Positions 1-8,663 of a stretch of DNA of 64,000 nt are shown one piece after another. The stretch is from the NCBI RefSeq assembly GCF_900116545.1, contig NZ_FPCK01000001.1, positions 1,899,999-1,963,998 of the forward strand, written 5' to 3'. Made by a program: the position numbers and the translations under genes. The notes beneath the pieces were generated by a model. The model was not told where the DNA came from. It did no database searches and was given only the letters and a program-made list of their open reading frames with translations. Each line of letters begins with the position of its first letter. Position 1 is the first letter of the stretch. Source of the DNA: Devosia crocina (GTDB taxonomy: Bacteria > Pseudomonadota > Alphaproteobacteria > Rhizobiales > Devosiaceae).

Positions 1-236
1 CGCGACCATGGCAGCAGCGAGAAGCTGATGTCGAAGCCGGCCGTTCTCCAGAGAAAGTCAAAGCCGGTCGACTTGTTTTGGGCCGCAAGGTTAGCGGCGG
101 TGTTGCCGATGATCCAGGCGATAAAGCCGACCAGGATGGCGGCGACCACTACCTGGTAGATGATCCCGCGGATCACCGGATCGTTTAAGAAACTCATTCT
201 TGGGGCAGAGTGGTGCCCCATTTCCTGTGTGGTCAT
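1..236 (-). CDS. aapQ: General L-amino acid ABC transporter permease AapQ (5' part, cut by window edge)
   Basis: Inner-membrane permease of the AapJQMP importer for L-amino acids. Only the first 78 codons are in the window. A hydrophobic helix at about residues 25-44 fits the first membrane span, and the following TGFDFLWRTAGFDIS segment is typical of AapQ/GltJ-type permeases. I chose the ATG at 236 because AGGGA lies about 10 nt upstream; in-frame ATGs at 221 and 197 are weaker alternatives. The gene follows aapJ in the same direction, separated by a terminator hairpin, as is common where the binding protein must be made in excess over the permeases. Family assignment is strong because of aapJ next door; the start is less certain. 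Confidence 0.85.
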   Translation of the reverse strand, partial: MTTQEMGHHSAPRMSFLNDPVIRGIIYQVVVAAILVGFIAWIIGNTAANLAAQNKSTGFDFLWRTAGFDISFSLLPWS

Positions 237-299
237 GAAGACTGTCCCTTGGCCGCAACATACCTGCCGGTGTGCCGAGGCGCACCAGAAGTGACAGAA

Positions 300-330
300 C
301 AAAAAGTTCGGCGCCCACAGAGGGGCGCCG
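300..330 (-). terminator. Intercistronic terminator between aapJ and aapQ
   Basis: Perfect 8-bp stem (CGGCGCCC / GGGCGCCG at 309-316 and 323-330) with a 6-nt loop, followed on the minus strand by AACTTTTTG. It sits just after aapJ and before aapQ, so it should attenuate read-through into the permease genes. Confidence 0.85.
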
Positions 331-345
331 GGTCTATTCGTTCAG

Positions 346-1362
346 TTAGCGGATCGGGGCGGAGTACTGGATGCCGCCGTCTCTCCAGAGGGCGTTAAGA
401 CCGCGCTCAAGACCAATCGGGGTGTCCGGACCGACATGCTTGTTGTAGATCTCAGCATAGTTTCCGACAGTCTTGACGATCTGGTAGGCCCAATCCTTGG
501 TTACACCGAGGGGAGTGCCAAAATCGCCTTCAACGCCTAGGAGGCGCTTGATGGCCGGATTGTCGGAGCCAAGCATCTCATCGACATTGGCGGAGCTAAC
601 GCCGAGTTCTTCGGCTTCGAGCAGAGCGAAATAGGTCCAGCGTGCCAGGTTGAACCACTGGGTGTCGCCAGCGCGCACCACCGGGCCAAGCGGCTCCTTG
701 GAGATGATTTCGGGCAGGATCTCGTGATCATCCGGATTGGCGAATTTGGACCGCTCGGCAGCGAGGGCCGAAGAGTCGGTGGTGTAGACGTCGCAGCGGC
801 CATCTTCATAGGCCTTGACCACTTCGTCCTGGTCGACGAACACGACGGTGTTGAAATCCATGCCATTGGCAGCGAAGTAGTCAGCTGCATTCAGCTCCGT
901 GGTGGTGCCGGATTCGATGCAAATGGCGGCGCCGCTCAGATCGAGGGCGGACTCGATGCCGTCTTCCACGCGCACCATGAAGCCCTGACCATCATAGAAC
1001 ATGGTGCCAACAAAGCTGATGCCCAGCTGTGTGTCACGGCTCATGGTCCATGTGGTGGTGCGCGAAAGGACGTCCACTTCGCCTGCGGACAAAGCTGTGA
1101 AGCGTTCCTGGCTTGTCAGCGAGGTGAAGCGCACCGCATCGGCGTCGTTGAAGATGGCTGCGGCCATGGCGCGGCAAAAATCGACCTCAAGCCCGGCCCA
1201 GACATTGTTCGAATCAGGTGCAGAAAACCCGGGCACACCCCCCGTCACACCACACTGAAGATACCCCTTTGCCTTCACGTCATCGAGGATTGCGGCCTGT
1301 GCCGAAACCGCCGAGAGACTCAGTACCGCTGATGCTGCAAGCGTTACGAGTTGTTTTTGCAT
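346..1362 (-). CDS. aapJ: General L-amino acid ABC transporter substrate-binding protein AapJ
   Basis: Periplasmic binding protein that delivers L-amino acids to the Aap permease. The 338-residue product begins with a signal peptide (residues 1-23, ending SAQA) and continues with GYLQCGV and GFSAPD motifs characteristic of AapJ/BztA proteins; the length is normal for the family. AAAGG lies upstream of the ATG at 1362. It is the first gene of an aapJQ(MP) operon that runs off the left edge. An AT-rich 226-bp gap separates it from divergent metC and must hold both promoters. Confidence 0.95.
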   Translation of the reverse strand: MQKQLVTLAASAVLSLSAVSAQAAILDDVKAKGYLQCGVTGGVPGFSAPDSNNVWAGLEVDFCRAMAAAIFNDADAVRFTSLTSQERFTALSAGEVDVLSRTTTWTMSRDTQLGISFVGTMFYDGQGFMVRVEDGIESALDLSGAAICIESGTTTELNAADYFAANGMDFNTVVFVDQDEVVKAYEDGRCDVYTTDSSALAAERSKFANPDDHEILPEIISKEPLGPVVRAGDTQWFNLARWTYFALLEAEELGVSSANVDEMLGSDNPAIKRLLGVEGDFGTPLGVTKDWAYQIVKTVGNYAEIYNKHVGPDTPIGLERGLNALWRDGGIQYSAPIR

Positions 1363-1588
1363 TTTTTTGCCTTTTGTTTCCTGACCCTCATGTGCCGAAG
1401 CCAGGCCCTATTCTCCATGTCGGGCCGCTCCGGCGCATCGCCGCCCTTTGTATGGCGGTTACGATGCTGTTAAGCATGCAAGCGCCTAAAGATGAAAACG
1501 TCAAGCGTCGAAGGTGGATTGGGACAGCGCTTCTGTCTCTTGTTTAGCCAAATAGTAAATCTGACCTGATTTTGAGCATCGTGCACAA

Positions 1589-2767
1589 ATGAGTACTTCA
1601 TCCAAGCTCGGCATATCAGTCGAGACCATCCTGACCCATGAAGGGCGCGACCCCGACAGCCAGTTCGGTTTTGTCAACACACCGGTCTATCGCGGCTCGA
1701 CCGTGCTGTTCAAAAAGCTCGCCGATCTCGAGGCTCAGTCGCAGCGATTTCTGTATGGCCGCGCAGGCAACCCAACCACCGAAGGGGTCGAGGAGGTGGT
1801 GACGCTGCTTGAAGGCGCCTACAAAACCAAGCTTGTGCCCTCGGGGTTGGCTGCGATCACCATTGCCATGCTTGCCTGTCTCAAAGCGGGCGACGACATC
1901 CTGATCAGCGACAGTGCCTATGAGCCGGGACGCAAGTTCGCCGATGGCTATTTGAGCCAGATGGGCATTTCGGCGCGCTACTACGATCCACGAATCGGCG
2001 CGGGCATTGCGGACTTGATGCTGCCCAATACGCGGGCAGTGCTCGCAGAAAGCCCGGGGTCGTTGACCTTTGAAGTCCAGGACATCCCTGCTTTGGCACA
2101 GGCGGCCCATGCGCATGGCGCAAGGCTGATCGTGGACAATAGCTGGGCGAGCCCCCTTTATCACAAGCCGCTTGCCCTGGGCGCAGACATTGTCGTCCAT
2201 GCCGGAACCAAGATGTTCGTGGGGCACTCCGATGCTTTTGCCGGCACGATCTCCACAACAGAGGCGGCGTGGGAGAACGTCGAGCGGGTCCGAACGCTGC
2301 TGGGGTTCTTCACCTCAGGCGACGACGCTTATCTTGTGGCGCGGGGATTGAAGACGCTCGCCATTCGGATGGCCGAGCACCAGAAGCGCGCGCTCGAGCT
2401 TGCCGAATGGCTGAGTGGGCAAGGCGAAGTGGTGGAGGTGTTGCACCCTGCACTGCCGAGCCATCCCGATCATGCGCTGTGGAAGCGGGATTTCACCGGA
2501 TCGGGAAGCCTTTTCGGTTTCGTGCTCAAGCCTGCTTCTAGAGATGCGGTGGCCGCCTTTGTGGACCACATGCAGATCTTCTCCATGGGCTATTCATGGG
2601 GTGGCTACGAGAGCCTTTGCCTGCCCGTCAACATCACGAAAGCGCGGACGGCCGTGCCCCGGCAGGAGCGCGGCAATCTTTTCCGCGTCCATGTGGGATT
2701 TGAAGGCATGGAGGATATCAAGGCCGATCTGGCTGCAGCGCTCGAGCGCTATGCCAGAGCGCGCTGA
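1589..2767 (+). CDS. metC: Cystathionine beta-lyase (PLP-dependent Cys/Met metabolism enzyme)
   Basis: Cytoplasmic enzyme expected to cleave cystathionine to homocysteine, pyruvate and ammonia in methionine synthesis. The 392-residue product has the family landmarks: YGRAGNPTT near residue 56 (phosphate contacts), SGLAAI near 85, the IVDNSWASP motif near 181 carrying the PLP-ring Asp, and Lys208 in HAGTKMFVGH as the Schiff-base lysine. Start is the ATG at 1589 with only a weak upstream GAG. The 3' end overlaps the convergent PAP2 gene by 19 bp. Cystathionine gamma-synthase or methionine gamma-lyase belong to the same superfamily, but the overall sequence is closest to alphaproteobacterial MetC. 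Confidence 0.9.
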   Translation: MSTSSKLGISVETILTHEGRDPDSQFGFVNTPVYRGSTVLFKKLADLEAQSQRFLYGRAGNPTTEGVEEVVTLLEGAYKTKLVPSGLAAITIAMLACLKAGDDILISDSAYEPGRKFADGYLSQMGISARYYDPRIGAGIADLMLPNTRAVLAESPGSLTFEVQDIPALAQAAHAHGARLIVDNSWASPLYHKPLALGADIVVHAGTKMFVGHSDAFAGTISTTEAAWENVERVRTLLGFFTSGDDAYLVARGLKTLAIRMAEHQKRALELAEWLSGQGEVVEVLHPALPSHPDHALWKRDFTGSGSLFGFVLKPASRDAVAAFVDHMQIFSMGYSWGGYESLCLPVNITKARTAVPRQERGNLFRVHVGFEGMEDIKADLAAALERYARAR

Positions 2768-3492
2768 AGCAGGCGCCGCAGGGCCGGGACCCCGGTAAAC
2801 CTGATCTTTCCCCCTGGCGTTGGCCTGAACAGCCAGCGCCGGCGGGCAAAGAGATTGCGAATGGCATAGGTGCCCAGCGCGCCCACGGCAAAGCCGGCAA
2901 GAACGTCGGTGGGATAATGATCGCCCGTGACGACGCGCGATACGCCCGTCACCAGTGCGATGATCAAGAACAGGCGGAAGAAGCGTGGAGCGAGAAAGCC
3001 GACGACGATCGCGGTCGCCATCGCGGTTGTCGAATGTCCCGATGGGAAGCTCTGAAAGGTCCAGTCATTGAAGATGTACTGGAAATCAAACGCGCCGAAA
3101 TCGTCATAGACCGTCGGGCGTCCCCGGCCCAGGATGCGCTTGGCAAAGGCCGTGATCAGGCCTGTTCCGGCGACCGCCGCGAAAATGAAGCCGGAAAGCA
3201 GCGACAGTTCAAAAATCGCGCGCCGCCAATGCGAGGTCTTTCCCCAGAATCGAAACATAAGAAAGCTGACGAGAAAGACAAGCCCGCTGGGCACAAGCAC
3301 CCATTCAGAGAGGCCAAAATGGGTGACGAACTGGAATGGCTGGCGCCACTCGACAGCCCAGGCGGTGGCGCTGCGCGACGCGTAGACATCAAAAAACAGC
3401 AGAACGAAGAGCGCAAAGATGAAAAAGGCCAGATAATCTGGCCAGTTTCGACGATTGAGCCCAAATGGCCAGCGTTTGGTCAGGTCACTCAT
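2749..3492 (-). CDS. PAP2-superfamily membrane phosphatase
   Basis: Membrane phosphatase of the type-2 phosphatidic acid phosphatase family, probably acting on lipid phosphates or undecaprenyl-PP at the outer face of the inner membrane. The three signature motifs are present in order: K-x6-RP (KRILGRGRP), PSGH (SFPSGHSTT) and SR-x5-H-x3-D (SRVVTGDHYPTDV), with several hydrophobic segments around them. The product is 247 residues. I placed the start at ATG 3492, with AAAGG upstream, because the longer reading runs backwards through the tRNA-Pro gene. It converges on and overlaps metC by 19 bp. Substrate cannot be told from sequence. Confidence 0.88.
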   Translation of the reverse strand: MSDLTKRWPFGLNRRNWPDYLAFFIFALFVLLFFDVYASRSATAWAVEWRQPFQFVTHFGLSEWVLVPSGLVFLVSFLMFRFWGKTSHWRRAIFELSLLSGFIFAAVAGTGLITAFAKRILGRGRPTVYDDFGAFDFQYIFNDWTFQSFPSGHSTTAMATAIVVGFLAPRFFRLFLIIALVTGVSRVVTGDHYPTDVLAGFAVGALGTYAIRNLFARRRWLFRPTPGGKIRFTGVPALRRLLQRALA

Positions 3493-3594
3493 GCTGCCTT
3501 TGTGGTCGGAGGATCTTTCAACGTCAATAGCAGGATCGACGCATTGGCGGTCTTGCCCTTTGCCGCGGAACAGGCTAACGGAGAGGCGCAACGT

Positions 3595-3671
3595 CGGAGT
3601 GTAGCTCAGCCTGGTAGAGCACCGGTTTTGGGAACCGGGGGTCCAAAGTTCGAATCTTTGTACTCCGACCA
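3595..3671 (+). tRNA. tRNA-Pro (anticodon TGG)
   Basis: 77-nt cloverleaf: acceptor CGGAGTG pairs with TACTCCG, anticodon stem CCGGT/ACCGG encloses loop TTTGGGA with anticodon TGG, T loop GTTCGAATC, discriminator A and encoded CCA. It lies between divergent genes and no integration is seen here. Confidence 0.97.
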
Positions 3672-3697
3672 TTTGCGCATCGTGTTGAGGACCCTGC

Positions 3698-4003
3698 ATG
3701 ACCGCCCGCATCTACCGCCCTGCCCGTAACGCCATGCAGTCTGGCCGGGGCAAGTCAAAGCAGTGGGTTCTGGTGCACGAGCCGGCCAATGCCCGCCGCA
3801 TCGAGCCGCTGATGGGCTATACCAGCAGCACCGACACGCGCCAGCAGGTCAAACTTTCCTTCCCCACACTGGAAGAAGCGGAAGCCTATGCGCAGCGCAA
3901 TGGCATCGAATATACGGTGCAGCCGGCGCATGAGCCTACGCCCAAGCGCGTGAGCTATCCCGACAATTTCCGGGCCGACCGGAAGACACCCTGGACGCAT
4001 TGA
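3698..4003 (+). CDS. NADH-ubiquinone oxidoreductase accessory subunit, NDUFS4/ETC complex I family
   Basis: Small (101 aa) alphaproteobacterial homologue of the mitochondrial 18-kDa complex I subunit NDUFS4, expected to bind the peripheral arm of complex I. Diagnostic segments are ARIYRPARNAMQSGRGK at the N terminus, WVLVHEP in the middle and YPDNFRADRKTPWTH at the very end, the last being the conserved C-terminal signature. It starts 27 nt after the tRNA-Pro gene and ends just before a strong terminator, so it is a single-gene unit, possibly co-transcribed with the tRNA. Confidence 0.93.
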   Translation: MTARIYRPARNAMQSGRGKSKQWVLVHEPANARRIEPLMGYTSSTDTRQQVKLSFPTLEEAEAYAQRNGIEYTVQPAHEPTPKRVSYPDNFRADRKTPWTH

Positions 4004-4031
4004 ACGCGTCACTCCACGGATGAATCTGCCA

Positions 4032-4063
4032 AGCGCTGCAAGAGATTGCGGCGCTTTGTTTTT
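4032..4063 (+). terminator. Rho-independent terminator after the NDUFS4-like gene
   Basis: 10-bp stem AGCGCTGCAA / TTGCGGCGCT (one G-T pair) with a GAGA tetraloop, followed by TTGTTTTTCTC. Confidence 0.88.
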
Positions 4064-4123
4064 CTCGAAATTGCCATGCGGGCGCTTTAGGATCGTGAGC
4101 ACCTGAAAACCAAGGAGCGCCGC

Positions 4124-4990
4124 ATGGGAATCCGCAGAAAGATCACCACAACCGTTTTCGCCCTGCTTCTGGCTCAGCCGGTTCTCGCCGCTCCGGCCAT
4201 CTGGAAAGTCACCGACGAAGATAGTTCCATCTGGCTTTTCGGTTCGATTCACCTTCTCCCCGCAGGCACCGATTGGCGCACCGAGGTGCTGGACGATCTC
4301 CTTGCCGCTGCGGATAAGGTTTACTTCGAAACCGATCTGGGTCCGCAGGCGCAGGCTGAAATCGTTGCGCTGACCATGCAGCGCGGCTTTGCGATGGACG
4401 GACGGCTGCTGAACCAGCGAATCGACAGCAAGCTCATGGGCAAGGTCCGAAGCGCGGCGGCCGAGTTTGCCGTACCTGTTCCTACGCTCCTCGCCATGCA
4501 ACCCTGGCTTGCTGCCAGCACCATATCGGTTTCAGCACTGGTCCGGGCGGGCTACGATCCCAATGCCGGTGTGGAAATGGAACTGGCCAAGGAAATCGAC
4601 GTGGATCGTCAAGGCTTTCTCGAAACAGCCGAGCAGCAGATCGATGCGATTGCCGGGGGAACAGACCAAGATCAGGTGGTGATGCTCGAAGCGACGCTGC
4701 GTGAGCTGGACACGATTGTGGAGATGATCGACGAGATGAAAACGGCCTGGCTCGACGGCACGCCGGAGGAATTGGCGGATCTGTTCATTGCCGAGATGGG
4801 AGCTTACGGCGAGGGCTTCATGGATCGGCTGATCGTGCAGCGAAACCGGAACTGGGTCGAACAGATCGAGGTCATGCTCGACAACAACGAGTCGGCTGTT
4901 CTGGTCGTTGGCGCGGGGCACCTTGTGGGTGAGTATAGCGTCGTGACCATGCTCGAAGAGGCCGGGTATTCAAGCGAACGCGTCCAGTAA
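4124..4990 (+). CDS. TraB/GumN family protein
   Basis: Exported protein of the TraB/GumN (Tiki-like) family, whose better-studied members are metalloproteases; the bacterial role is not settled. The 288-residue product has a signal peptide ending near residue 22 (VLAAPA). It shows the family motifs GSIHLLP near residue 40, where His would be a metal ligand, and VVGAGHLVGE close to the C terminus. AAGGAG precedes ATG 4124. It is a monocistronic unit with a bidirectional terminator directly behind it. Confidence 0.88.
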   Translation: MGIRRKITTTVFALLLAQPVLAAPAIWKVTDEDSSIWLFGSIHLLPAGTDWRTEVLDDLLAAADKVYFETDLGPQAQAEIVALTMQRGFAMDGRLLNQRIDSKLMGKVRSAAAEFAVPVPTLLAMQPWLAASTISVSALVRAGYDPNAGVEMELAKEIDVDRQGFLETAEQQIDAIAGGTDQDQVVMLEATLRELDTIVEMIDEMKTAWLDGTPEELADLFIAEMGAYGEGFMDRLIVQRNRNWVEQIEVMLDNNESAVLVVGAGHLVGEYSVVTMLEEAGYSSERVQ

Positions 4991-4993
4991 GCG

Positions 4994-5025
4994 GGTCGCC
5001 CGGCGCACCGGGCGACCATTGTTTT
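4994..5025 (+). terminator. Terminator between convergent TraB/GumN and oxidoreductase genes
   Basis: Perfect 10-bp stem GGTCGCCCGG / CCGGGCGACC with loop CGCA, followed on the plus strand by ATTGTTTT. The hairpin would also form in the leftward sugar-cluster transcript, but without a clear U tract there. Confidence 0.85.
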
Positions 5026-6182
5026 CAGACGTCGCTGAAGCGAGTCCACTTGCTGTCATTCTTGCTCGATTGGACAGAAGCGGTGATGAACTGCATGCCT
5101 TCGATCCCGTCCGCAATGGTGGGGAGGAGCCCTTCGGCATCCCCGCCCTCTCCGCGGATGACCGAGGCAAACTGACTGTAAAGCGTTGCAAAGGCTTCGA
5201 GATAGCCTTCGGGGTGACCTGAGGGAATGCGGACATTCATGGAAGCAGCGGGTGGCACCGAGATCGAGCCGCCGCGGGTCAGCAGCTGCCGCGGCTTGCC
5301 GAATTCGGTGAACCACATGTAGTTCGGATTCTCCTGGCTCCATTCCAGGCCACCTTTGTCGCCATAAATGCGCAGTTGGAGGCCATTCTCCTTGCCCACG
5401 GCTACCTGACTGGCCCACAGCATGCCTTTTGCGCCGCCCTGGAAGCGCAACATGATGTGCACATTATCATCAAGCTGGCGGCCGGGGACAAAAGCGGTCA
5501 GGTCCGCGGAGACGGCTTCGGTTTTAAGGCCGGTGACGAAGCGCAGGAGGTTATAGGCGTGCGTGCCGATATCGCCGATGGCGCCGCCGGCGCCGGAACG
5601 GGCGGGATCGGTGCGCCATTCGGCACCCTTGGCCGTTCCGGATTGCTCAACCGCTTCGGTAAGCCAATCCTGGGCGTATTCGGCCTGAACGACGCGGAGC
5701 GTGCCGAGAGCGCCCGAGGCGACGAGTTCGCGGGCCTGGCGGATCAGCGGATAGCCGGTATAGTTGTGCGTCAGCAGGAACTTCGCGCCGTTTTTCGGCT
5801 GAATTTCCAGCAACTTACGTGCATCCTCCAGGGTGGAGGTAATCGGCTTGTCGCAGATGACGTGAATGCCGGCTTCGAGGAAGGCCTTGGTGGGTCCGAA
5901 GTGCATGTGGTTGGGCGTGACGATGGAAACGGCTTCGATGCCATCCGGGCGGGCGGCTTCGGCCTTGGCCATTTCTTCGTAGGAGGTGTAGATCCGGTCT
6001 TCGGCCAGGCCGAGATTTTTGCCGGATTCCTTGGCTACTTCGGGCCGGGAGGAGAGTGCGCCGGCAACCAGATCATAGTCGCCATCGAGGCGAGCGGCGA
6101 TGCGATGCACGTAGCCGATAAAGGCTCCGGTGCCGCCGCCGACCATGCCCAAACGGATGCGCTTTGCGCCGTTTTCAGCCAT
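5025..6182 (-). CDS. Gfo/Idh/MocA family NAD(P)-dependent oxidoreductase (distal copy)
   Basis: Predicted sugar or glycoside dehydrogenase, 385 aa. The N-terminal Rossmann fold carries [12 protein letters not shown] at about residues 12-23, and DKP at 111-113 supplies the conserved lysine of the family's catalytic site; the C-terminal half is the alpha/beta substrate domain. It is the last gene of the leftward sugar cluster, 80 nt after an isomerase/epimerase gene. The cluster contains a second oxidoreductase at 7516-8658, so the pathway probably uses two oxidation or reduction steps. Exact substrate unknown; inositol, glucose-3-oxidation and levoglucosan-type dehydrogenases all belong here. 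Confidence 0.85.
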   Translation of the reverse strand: MAENGAKRIRLGMVGGGTGAFIGYVHRIAARLDGDYDLVAGALSSRPEVAKESGKNLGLAEDRIYTSYEEMAKAEAARPDGIEAVSIVTPNHMHFGPTKAFLEAGIHVICDKPITSTLEDARKLLEIQPKNGAKFLLTHNYTGYPLIRQARELVASGALGTLRVVQAEYAQDWLTEAVEQSGTAKGAEWRTDPARSGAGGAIGDIGTHAYNLLRFVTGLKTEAVSADLTAFVPGRQLDDNVHIMLRFQGGAKGMLWASQVAVGKENGLQLRIYGDKGGLEWSQENPNYMWFTEFGKPRQLLTRGGSISVPPAASMNVRIPSGHPEGYLEAFATLYSQFASVIRGEGGDAEGLLPTIADGIEGMQFITASVQSSKNDSKWTRFSDV

Positions 6183-6262
6183 TGTTTCGGGTCCCTTTTG
6201 TTAGCATTTGGTTAGCACATGAAGAGTCACTGCCCCCTTTTGGGCAATGACCTGCTATCAGC

Positions 6263-7321
6263 TCAGCCGAGGCCCAGCATCTTGCGATTTGCAGCCTGGT
6301 CGGTGCCGCCCGAGGCGAAATCATCGAAGGCCTTTTCGGTGACCCGGATGATGTAGCTCTGGATCAACTCGGCGCCTTCGCGGGCACCGTCTTCGGGATG
6401 CTTGAGCGCGCATTCCCATTCCAGAACGGCCCAGCCCTGGAAGTCGTTCGCCGCCATCTTGGCAAAGATGGAGGGGAAATCGACCTGACCATCGCCGATG
6501 GAGCGGAACCGCCCTGCCCGGTTTACCCAGGACTGGAAGCCGCCGTAAACGCCCTGACGGCCGGTGGGGTTAAACTCGGCATCCTTGACGTGGAAGGCCT
6601 TGATGCGATCCTTGTAGATGTCGATGTAGTCGAGATAGTCGAGCTGCTGCAGGACGAAGTGGCTCGGATCGTAGAGCAGGTTGGCGCGCGGGTGGTTCTT
6701 CACGCGGTCAAGGAACATCTCGTAGGAAATGCCGTCGTGCAGATCTTCGCCGGGGTGGATCTCGTAGCAGACATCGACGCCGGCTTCATCGAAGGCGTTG
6801 AGGATCGGGGTCCAGCGGCGGGCGAGCTCGTCGAAGGCCTCTTCGACAAGGCCAGCGGGGCGCTGTGGCCAGGGGTAGATATAGGGCCAGGCGAGCGAGC
6901 CCGAGAAGGTCGCGTGCGCATTGAGGCCAAGGTTCTTCGAGGCCTTTGCAGCGTTCAGCAAGGTCTGGACAGCCCATTCCTGACGCGCCTTGGGATTGCC
7001 GTGAACCGAGGCCGGGGCGAAGCCGTCGAACGCTGCGTCATAGGCGGGGTGGACGGCAACGAGCTGGCCCTGAAGGTGCGTCGAAAGCTCGGTGATCTCG
7101 AGGCCATGGCTATCGACCGTGCCCTTGATCTCATCGGCGTATGTCTTGGACGTCGCCGCCTTTTCGAGATCGATGAAGCTCGAGACCCAGGTTGGGATCT
7201 GCACGCCCTTATAGCCGAGATCGGCGGCCCATTTGCAGATGTTGTCGAGCGTATCGAACGGGGCTGCGTCGCCCGCAAACTGGGCGAGAAAGATGGCTGG
7301 GCCCTTGATGGTGGTGGCCAT
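6263..7321 (-). CDS. Sugar phosphate isomerase/epimerase-like TIM-barrel protein (352 aa)
   Basis: Metal-dependent TIM barrel of the AP-endonuclease-2/xylose-isomerase-like superfamily. Likely metal ligands lie in YEIHPGED, LLYDPSHF, FHVKDAEF and VLEWECAL, in the order expected for the fold. At 352 aa it is longer than the 249-aa paralogue at 8664-9413, the extra length being mostly in the barrel loops. It belongs to the leftward cluster and is paired with the oxidoreductase at 5025-6182. Such proteins act as isomerases, epimerases or, next to Gfo/Idh/MocA enzymes, as 3-keto-glycoside lyases; which applies is not visible. GAGGAG upstream supports the start. Confidence 0.83.
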   Translation of the reverse strand: MATTIKGPAIFLAQFAGDAAPFDTLDNICKWAADLGYKGVQIPTWVSSFIDLEKAATSKTYADEIKGTVDSHGLEITELSTHLQGQLVAVHPAYDAAFDGFAPASVHGNPKARQEWAVQTLLNAAKASKNLGLNAHATFSGSLAWPYIYPWPQRPAGLVEEAFDELARRWTPILNAFDEAGVDVCYEIHPGEDLHDGISYEMFLDRVKNHPRANLLYDPSHFVLQQLDYLDYIDIYKDRIKAFHVKDAEFNPTGRQGVYGGFQSWVNRAGRFRSIGDGQVDFPSIFAKMAANDFQGWAVLEWECALKHPEDGAREGAELIQSYIIRVTEKAFDDFASGGTDQAANRKMLGLG

Positions 7322-7367
7322 GGAGTTCTCCTCTGATGTCCCGTTGACCGGGCCTTTGATGAAACAA

Positions 7368-7387
7368 GGCGGCGATCGCTCGCCGCC
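7368..7387. terminator. GC-rich hairpin between two sugar-cluster genes
   Basis: 8-bp perfect stem GGCGGCGA / TCGCCGCC with loop TCGC. Read leftward it is followed by TTGTTTCATC, a poor U tract, so it could be a weak terminator or an mRNA-processing hairpin between the genes at 7516 and 7321. Confidence 0.45.
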
Positions 7388-7406
7388 CTTTGATGTTCTG
7401 TGCCAC

Positions 7407-7453
7407 GCCCTCGTGGTTCGAGGCTACGCTCCGCTGCGCGCCTCACCATGAGG
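7407..7453. repeat. Rhizobiales-type intergenic palindromic repeat
   Basis: Imperfect palindrome with outer arms CCTCGTGGTTCGAGG and CCTCACCATGAGG around a GC-rich centre (CTACGCTCCGCTGCGCG). It resembles the dispersed CCTCATxxTGAGG-type intergenic palindromes of rhizobial genomes. Only one copy is in the window, so the repeat status rests on resemblance. Confidence 0.5.
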
Positions 7454-7515
7454 TCTACTTAAAGGCTGGCAGTAATCTTGACTGACGCGCATCGCCTGTC
7501 AATGAAGTACGTCCA

Positions 7516-8658
7516 TCACGCCTTGAGCAGGGCCTTGGCTTCTTCGACACCGAGGGCACGGGGGCGCTCGCAGGTGGTGCGCAGGGTAAGGACCTGGCCG
7601 GTTTCGCCGGCTTCGAGCAGACCGGTCATTACCTCCACCACGTGTAGAGCGACGTCGAGCCCGCAGCGGGCGGCCTGGCCGGCTTCATGCGAGAGCATCA
7701 TGTCGGCAAGACCAGCGCAACGATAGTTGGCGCGGGGCTTGTCCTGGTCGAGGCCCTGGTTCGGCTTGCCGAACGGATGATCCCACGGGGTGACCGGCGT
7801 GCGCGTGCCATCGAGCGCAGCGGTGACGAGATCGCCACCGAAGAAGTTGGGATCGGGCACAAAGATCGAGCCATCGGTGCCATAGAGCTCGATATTGTGG
7901 TGGCCGTGAGCGGCAACGTCCCAACTGGCGCCGATGGTAACGATGGCGCCGTTGTGGAATTCGAGGATCCCATGGATCGTGGTCGGGGTTCCGACCTTGA
8001 TCTTGCTGCCCTGATTAGGGCCTTCGGCCGTTACGATGCGTTCTTCGCGCGCCATGTTGGTGAAGGCGGAGAGTTTTTTGACCGGACCGAGCAGGTGCAC
8101 GAGATCGGTGATGTAATAGGGGCCGAGATCAAGGATTGGGCCGCCACCGGGCTGGAAAAAGAAGTCCGGATTGGGATGCCAGTGCTCCATGCCGCGGCTC
8201 ATCACGTGGGTCGTGCCGCTCATGATCTTGCCCAGCTTGCCCGAATCGATGATCTCGCGGGCCTGCTGGTGCGCGCCGCCAAGGAAGGTGTCTGGAGCCG
8301 AACCGACCTTGAGACCACGTTCGTCGGCCGCCTTCTTGAGTGAGAGGCCCTCGTCGACGGAAAGCACGAAGGGCTTTTCCGAATAGGAGTGCTTGCCCGC
8401 CGAGACGATATCCATGGAAACGCGATAATGCGCTGCCGGAACCGTGAGATTGACGATCACGTCGATCTCGCTGTTCTTGAGGAGTTCGTCGGGCGTTTGC
8501 GCTGCGACGTTGAACTCTTCGGCGCGGCGTTTGGCCGCCTCGGGAACGATGTCCGCAACGGCGCGCACTTCAAGGCCCTTGAAGAGCGGAGCCAGGCCAA
8601 GATAGGCCGCTGATATATTGCCGGCACCCATGATGCCGACGCCGAATGTCTTGGTCAT
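7516..8658 (-). CDS. Gfo/Idh/MocA family NAD(P)-dependent oxidoreductase (proximal copy)
   Basis: Predicted sugar/glycoside dehydrogenase of 380 aa. The dinucleotide-binding loop is GIMGAGNISAAYL near residues 8-20, and EKP at 94-96 holds the family lysine. A GPYYITD segment in the second domain is typical of close relatives annotated as dehydrogenases. Its start lies 5 nt past the stop of the upstream isomerase gene, so the two are co-translated or at least co-transcribed. A repeat-containing 194-bp gap separates it from the second isomerase/oxidoreductase pair. It is only distantly similar to the copy at 5025, which argues against recent duplication. Confidence 0.85.
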   Translation of the reverse strand: MTKTFGVGIMGAGNISAAYLGLAPLFKGLEVRAVADIVPEAAKRRAEEFNVAAQTPDELLKNSEIDVIVNLTVPAAHYRVSMDIVSAGKHSYSEKPFVLSVDEGLSLKKAADERGLKVGSAPDTFLGGAHQQAREIIDSGKLGKIMSGTTHVMSRGMEHWHPNPDFFFQPGGGPILDLGPYYITDLVHLLGPVKKLSAFTNMAREERIVTAEGPNQGSKIKVGTPTTIHGILEFHNGAIVTIGASWDVAAHGHHNIELYGTDGSIFVPDPNFFGGDLVTAALDGTRTPVTPWDHPFGKPNQGLDQDKPRANYRCAGLADMMLSHEAGQAARCGLDVALHVVEVMTGLLEAGETGQVLTLRTTCERPRALGVEEAKALLKA

Positions 8659-8663
8659 CTGTC

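Noticed and set aside
1363..1588. SAM riboswitch upstream of metC
   Set aside because: No SAM-I or SAM-II core motif recognised in the 226-bp gap.
3493..3711. N-terminal extension of the PAP2 protein by 73 residues
   Set aside because: It is a backwards translation of tRNA-Pro; the real start at 3492 has a good ribosome site.
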